35,552 nt of DNA from Marinobacter algicola DG893 (GTDB lineage Bacteria; Pseudomonadota; Gammaproteobacteria; Pseudomonadales; Oleiphilaceae): the NCBI RefSeq assembly GCF_000170835.1, contig NZ_ABCP01000035.1:1-35552 (forward strand), given 5' to 3'. Positions 32,760 through 35,552 of this stretch are shown in pieces. The first letter of the stretch is position 1. Every line of letters begins with the position of its first letter. The position numbers and the translations under genes were made by a program. The notes below the pieces were generated by a model that worked only from the letters and a program-made list of their open reading frames with translations, made no database searches and was not told the origin of the DNA.

Positions 32760-34651
32760 CAGTTACTCCCCTCCGCGGACGAGCCGGCCACGAGTTCACT
32801 GCCTGCCTCGGAGAAGTCCAGCAACCAGGCGTCAAACATCGCCCGTGCAACAGGCGCAGCCGTTCCGCTGCCGCTACCACCGTTCTCAACGATAACGGCA
32901 ACAGCGATCTTTGGATCTTCCACCGGCGCAAAGCCGACAAACAGGGCGTGATCCCGCAGTCGCTCACGGATTTCCTCTTCGTCGTACTCTTCATCCTCAG
33001 CCAGGCTAAACACCTGCGCAGTACCGGTTTTGCCAGCCATTCGATAGGGCGCTCCCCTTGCGGCTCCCCGAGCCGTGCCTTTGCTTCCGTGCATCACTTC
33101 GGCCATGGACTCTACAACGAACTCCCAGTCATCCGGATTTTCAAGTTCGATGGACTGGTGCGTCCCCGTCGGTAGCACCTCGTCAATCGATTGATCACCC
33201 TTGATGTCTTTCAGCAGCCTTGGCTCGGCCCAGTGACCACGGTTAGCAATCACGGAGGTAGCGGTCGCCAGTTGTAACGGCGTCGCCAACATGAACCCCT
33301 GCCCGATACCAAGGTTTACCGAGTCCCCGGGATACCATGGCTCGCTATGAATAGCACGCTTCCAGTCACTTGAGGGCAGCAGGCCGCTGAGGGCTCCGGC
33401 TACGTCCAGAGTGGCGTCTTCTCCGAACCCAAAGTCGGAAAGATACTGGTGCATGGTATCAACGCCCATGGTCACAGCCGCTTCGTAAAAATAGATGTCA
33501 CAGGACTGCGCCACCGCTGATTTCAGATCCACCCATCCGTGGCCGCCACGCTTCCAGTCACGCCAGCGGCGACCGCCGGAATTCAACTGGTAGTAGCCAG
33601 GGTCCCAGATGGTCTTGTCCCGGGTAACAGCATTGCTGTCGAGCGCGGCAATGGCGAGCATGGGTTTGAGGGTCGAGCCTGGCGGGTATTGACCCCGCAG
33701 GGCACGATTAAAGAGGGGCTTGTCCACGCTGCTGCTAAGCGACCGGTAGGCTTCGACACCGATGCCGGTCACGAACAGGTTGGCGTCAAAGCCGGGCACG
33801 CTGGCAAGGGCAAGGATGCCCCCGGTGGAGGGCTCAATGGCAATGATGGCACCACGCCGGCCATCCAGCAGGTCATGGGCCAGCCGCTGCAACCGCAAAT
33901 CCATATGCAACTGGATATCTTCCCCGGGCACCGGGTTTTCACGCTCCAGTACGCGCAAGGTTCGACCTCGCGCATTGGTTTCCACGTGCTGATAGCCGAC
34001 CTGGCCGTGCAGGAGTTCTTCGTAGAAACGTTCCACCCCGGACTTGCCAATATAGTTAGTGCCCGCATAGTTCACCGGATCAATTCGCTGCAATTCCTGA
34101 CGGTTGATACGCCCCACGTAGCCAAGGGCGTGGGCAGTCAGTGTACTGTGCGGGTAGTACCGAACCAGTTCCGCGGATACCTCAACCCCAGGCAACTCAT
34201 GGCGGTGAACCGCCAGGCGCGCGATTTCCTGTTCGTCCAGATCGTAGCGCAGGGGCAACTCCTGGAACGGACGACGGGGCTCAAGCAGCCGACGCTGGAA
34301 GCGCTCCATATCCTCCTCGGAAATACTCAGCATGCCCCGGAGCTTTGAGAGGGTTTGCTCCATGTCGCCAACACGCTCGGGTACCAGCGTCACACTGAAA
34401 ACCGGGCGGTTCTCCGCCAGCAGAACATCGTTACGGTCATAGACCAGCCCGCGGGGAGGCGCCACGGATTGCACTTGAACACGGTTCTTGTCGGAAAGCG
34501 TGGTGTAGATGTCGTGCTCTACAACCTGCAGATGATACATCCGGGCGATCAACACGCCCAGCAATACAAAGACCAGCAACAGCATGACGAAAGCACGACG
34601 CTGGAACAGACGCCGTTCAGCTGCGATGTCTTTGAACTCTCCCCAGGGCAT
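32759..34651 (-). CDS. mrdA: Penicillin-binding protein 2 (elongation transpeptidase)
   Basis: Cross-links side-wall peptidoglycan and activates RodA. The 630-residue protein has one N-terminal membrane helix (about 20-38), the pedestal domain (PPRGLVYDRN at 65-74), and the transpeptidase domain with Ser326 in GSTLKP, SCD (383-385) and KTGTAQ (541-546). E. coli PBP2 has 633 residues with Ser330, so the layout is the same. An acidic insert EDEEYDEEEIRERLRDH follows the KTG motif. The ATG has AGGA about 12 bases ahead, weaker than average. It follows rlmH by 14 bases. Confidence 0.96.
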   Translation of the reverse strand: MPWGEFKDIAAERRLFQRRAFVMLLLVFVLLGVLIARMYHLQVVEHDIYTTLSDKNRVQVQSVAPPRGLVYDRNDVLLAENRPVFSVTLVPERVGDMEQTLSKLRGMLSISEEDMERFQRRLLEPRRPFQELPLRYDLDEQEIARLAVHRHELPGVEVSAELVRYYPHSTLTAHALGYVGRINRQELQRIDPVNYAGTNYIGKSGVERFYEELLHGQVGYQHVETNARGRTLRVLERENPVPGEDIQLHMDLRLQRLAHDLLDGRRGAIIAIEPSTGGILALASVPGFDANLFVTGIGVEAYRSLSSSVDKPLFNRALRGQYPPGSTLKPMLAIAALDSNAVTRDKTIWDPGYYQLNSGGRRWRDWKRGGHGWVDLKSAVAQSCDIYFYEAAVTMGVDTMHQYLSDFGFGEDATLDVAGALSGLLPSSDWKRAIHSEPWYPGDSVNLGIGQGFMLATPLQLATATSVIANRGHWAEPRLLKDIKGDQSIDEVLPTGTHQSIELENPDDWEFVVESMAEVMHGSKGTARGAARGAPYRMAGKTGTAQVFSLAEDEEYDEEEIRERLRDHALFVGFAPVEDPKIAVAVIVENGGSGSGTAAPVARAMFDAWLLDFSEAGSELVAGSSAEGSN

Positions 34652-34665
34652 ATTGGCTTGGCTTC

Positions 34666-35136
34666 CTAGGCCCGGTGATAAGGGTGGTTACGTGTGACGG
34701 ACCAGGCGCGGTAGAGCTGCTCGGCTAGAAGTATCCGCACCAACGGATGCGGCAGAGTCAGGGCAGACAGCGACCACAGCTGATCCGCCCTGTCCCGGCA
34801 GATGTTGGCAAGACCATCCGGCCCGCCGACAAGAAAGCTGACGTCGCGACCGTCCAACTGCCAGTTCTCAAGCTGGCCGGCCAACTTTTCCGTGGACCAG
34901 TTGCGACCGCCAACTTCCAGGGCAATCACCCGGTCACGGGGACCGAGTGCCGACAGGATTGCGTCTCCCTCACGCTGCATCAGCCTGGGGATATCCGGGT
35001 TCTTGCCGCGATGAGCCAGTGGAATTTCCACCAGATCAAGGGACAATTCCGGCGGCATCCGGCGGGCATACTCGTTATACCCCTGGCTGACCCACTCGGG
35101 CATTTTCTGCCCTACACAGACCAGGCGTAACCGCAT
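34666..35136 (-). CDS. rlmH: 23S rRNA (pseudouridine1915-N3)-methyltransferase RlmH
   Basis: SPOUT-class methyltransferase acting on 70S ribosomes at pseudouridine 1915 of helix 69. The 156-residue protein has the family start [16 protein letters not shown], the AdoMet-knot motifs [15 protein letters not shown] and FLVGGPDGL, and the ending [18 protein letters not shown]...NHPYHR. The length is one residue longer than that of E. coli RlmH (155). It begins two bases after rsfS and precedes mrdA, the standard gammaproteobacterial order. Confidence 0.97.
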   Translation of the reverse strand: MRLRLVCVGQKMPEWVSQGYNEYARRMPPELSLDLVEIPLAHRGKNPDIPRLMQREGDAILSALGPRDRVIALEVGGRNWSTEKLAGQLENWQLDGRDVSFLVGGPDGLANICRDRADQLWSLSALTLPHPLVRILLAEQLYRAWSVTRNHPYHRA

Positions 35137-35138
35137 GA

Positions 35139-35489
35139 TTATTCGCTACCCGCAACACCCAGATCGGGAGCGTCCCGCCAGAGGCGTTCGAGGTCGTAGA
35201 ATTCGCGCGTTGCCGGCATCATGACGTGAACCACCACATCGCCGAGATCAACCAGAATCCAGTCACTCGCATTGGCGCCCTCCACATTGCTGGCACGAAC
35301 CCCCTGCTCCTTCGCTTCGGACAACACCGAATCCGCCAGGGATTTCACATGCCGATTGGAGGTGCCGCACGCAAGGACCATGTAGTCCGTGACGCTGGTT
35401 CTCCCCCTGACATCAATGATGCTTACGTCCTGCGCTTTGACGTCCTCAAGCGCACCTACGACCAGTTCTTTCAGTTGCTCTGCCTGCAT
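35139..35489 (-). CDS. rsfS: Ribosome silencing factor RsfS
   Basis: Binds ribosomal protein L14 and blocks subunit joining in starvation. The 116-residue protein has the family core [17 protein letters not shown], the [20 protein letters not shown] stretch and the [28 protein letters not shown] end. An upstream in-frame GTG at 35495 is less likely than the ATG at 35489, which has AGGG five bases ahead. nadD usually precedes it; only 63 bases remain to the window edge and I cannot identify that gene there. Confidence 0.96.
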   Translation of the reverse strand: MQAEQLKELVVGALEDVKAQDVSIIDVRGRTSVTDYMVLACGTSNRHVKSLADSVLSEAKEQGVRASNVEGANASDWILVDLGDVVVHVMMPATREFYDLERLWRDAPDLGVAGSE

Positions 35490-35552
35490 AATCACCCTGT
35501 TGGACGGGCAGCGGCGAAGGCAGCCACCCGAAAAGTCATATTCAGACGGGAT

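Noticed and set aside
33539..34348. 269-codon plus-strand frame antisense to mrdA
   Set aside because: Same reasoning: mrdA is complete with all catalytic motifs and the antisense frame has no recognisable features.
35496..35552. Possible C-terminal end of an upstream gene (nadD expected)
   Set aside because: A frame ending ...AARPTG and stopping at TGA is open here, but 57 bases do not allow recognition and it does not look like a NadD end.
1..35552. Mobile elements, prophage genes, CRISPR arrays, toxin-antitoxin or defence islands
   Set aside because: No transposase, integrase, direct-repeat array or known defence protein was seen on either strand; the gene content is core chromosomal throughout.

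Overview
The window is a typical stretch of gammaproteobacterial chromosome. It carries the conserved blocks rpsF-rpsR-(DUF2232 gene)-rplI / dnaB / alr and rsfS-rlmH-mrdA-rodA-mltB-rlpA-dacA-ybeD-lipB, plus rnr-rlmB and mpl-ubiX. The block order resembles Pseudomonas and its marine relatives. The mix of a pyrophosphate-type phosphofructokinase, an LCAD/IVD-type acyl-CoA dehydrogenase and many taxis or signalling genes makes a Marinobacter-like marine heterotroph the best guess. That genus call is inference from memory of gene order, not a database match. There is no phage, transposon, CRISPR array, integron or plasmid gene, and codon and base composition look even by eye.

Layout, left to right. 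1-5.95 kb holds single genes: a Spy/CpxP-like periplasmic protein, the circularly permuted GTPase YlqF/RbgA, an AraC-type regulator, an Mpo1-like membrane protein, fabB, a degenerate RmlD-like reductase and a small unknown protein. 5.95-14.3 kb, all on the minus strand, runs rnr-rlmB, then rpsF-rpsR-DUF2232-rplI behind a probable S6:S18 leader hairpin and ended by a 16-bp-stem terminator, then dnaB-alr with a one-base overlap. A tRNA-Leu(CAG) gene with its own strong promoter follows on the plus strand. 14.7-20.1 kb, on the minus strand, holds an unknown lipoprotein, an acyl-CoA dehydrogenase with a strong terminator, and mpl-ubiX. 20.2-27.4 kb holds the phosphofructokinase and a glutaredoxin converging on one bidirectional terminator, a dCache chemoreceptor, a YqaA-like membrane protein whose 3' end overlaps an ABC1 kinase gene on the other strand, and a membrane diguanylate cyclase. 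27.4-35.5 kb, on the minus strand, is the cell-elongation and peptidoglycan block, entered through two ribosome-related genes (rsfS, rlmH) and ended by ybeD-lipB; lipA does not follow.

The genes fall into a few connected tasks. Translation and ribosome biology: ylqF, rpsF, rpsR, rplI, rlmB, rnr, rlmH, rsfS, tRNA-Leu. Cell-wall precursor supply, synthesis and recycling: alr, mpl, mrdA, rodA, mltB, rlpA, dacA. Lipid and cofactor chemistry: fabB, acyl-CoA dehydrogenase, lipB, ubiX, ABC1 kinase. Sensing: chemoreceptor, diguanylate cyclase, AraC regulator.

I found no convincing new multi-gene system. The least explained items are the reductase-fold protein that has lost the catalytic Tyr and Lys of its family, the orphan lipoprotein with a calcium-loop-like motif, the small Met-rich protein at 5.6 kb, and the DUF2232 membrane protein embedded in a ribosomal protein operon.
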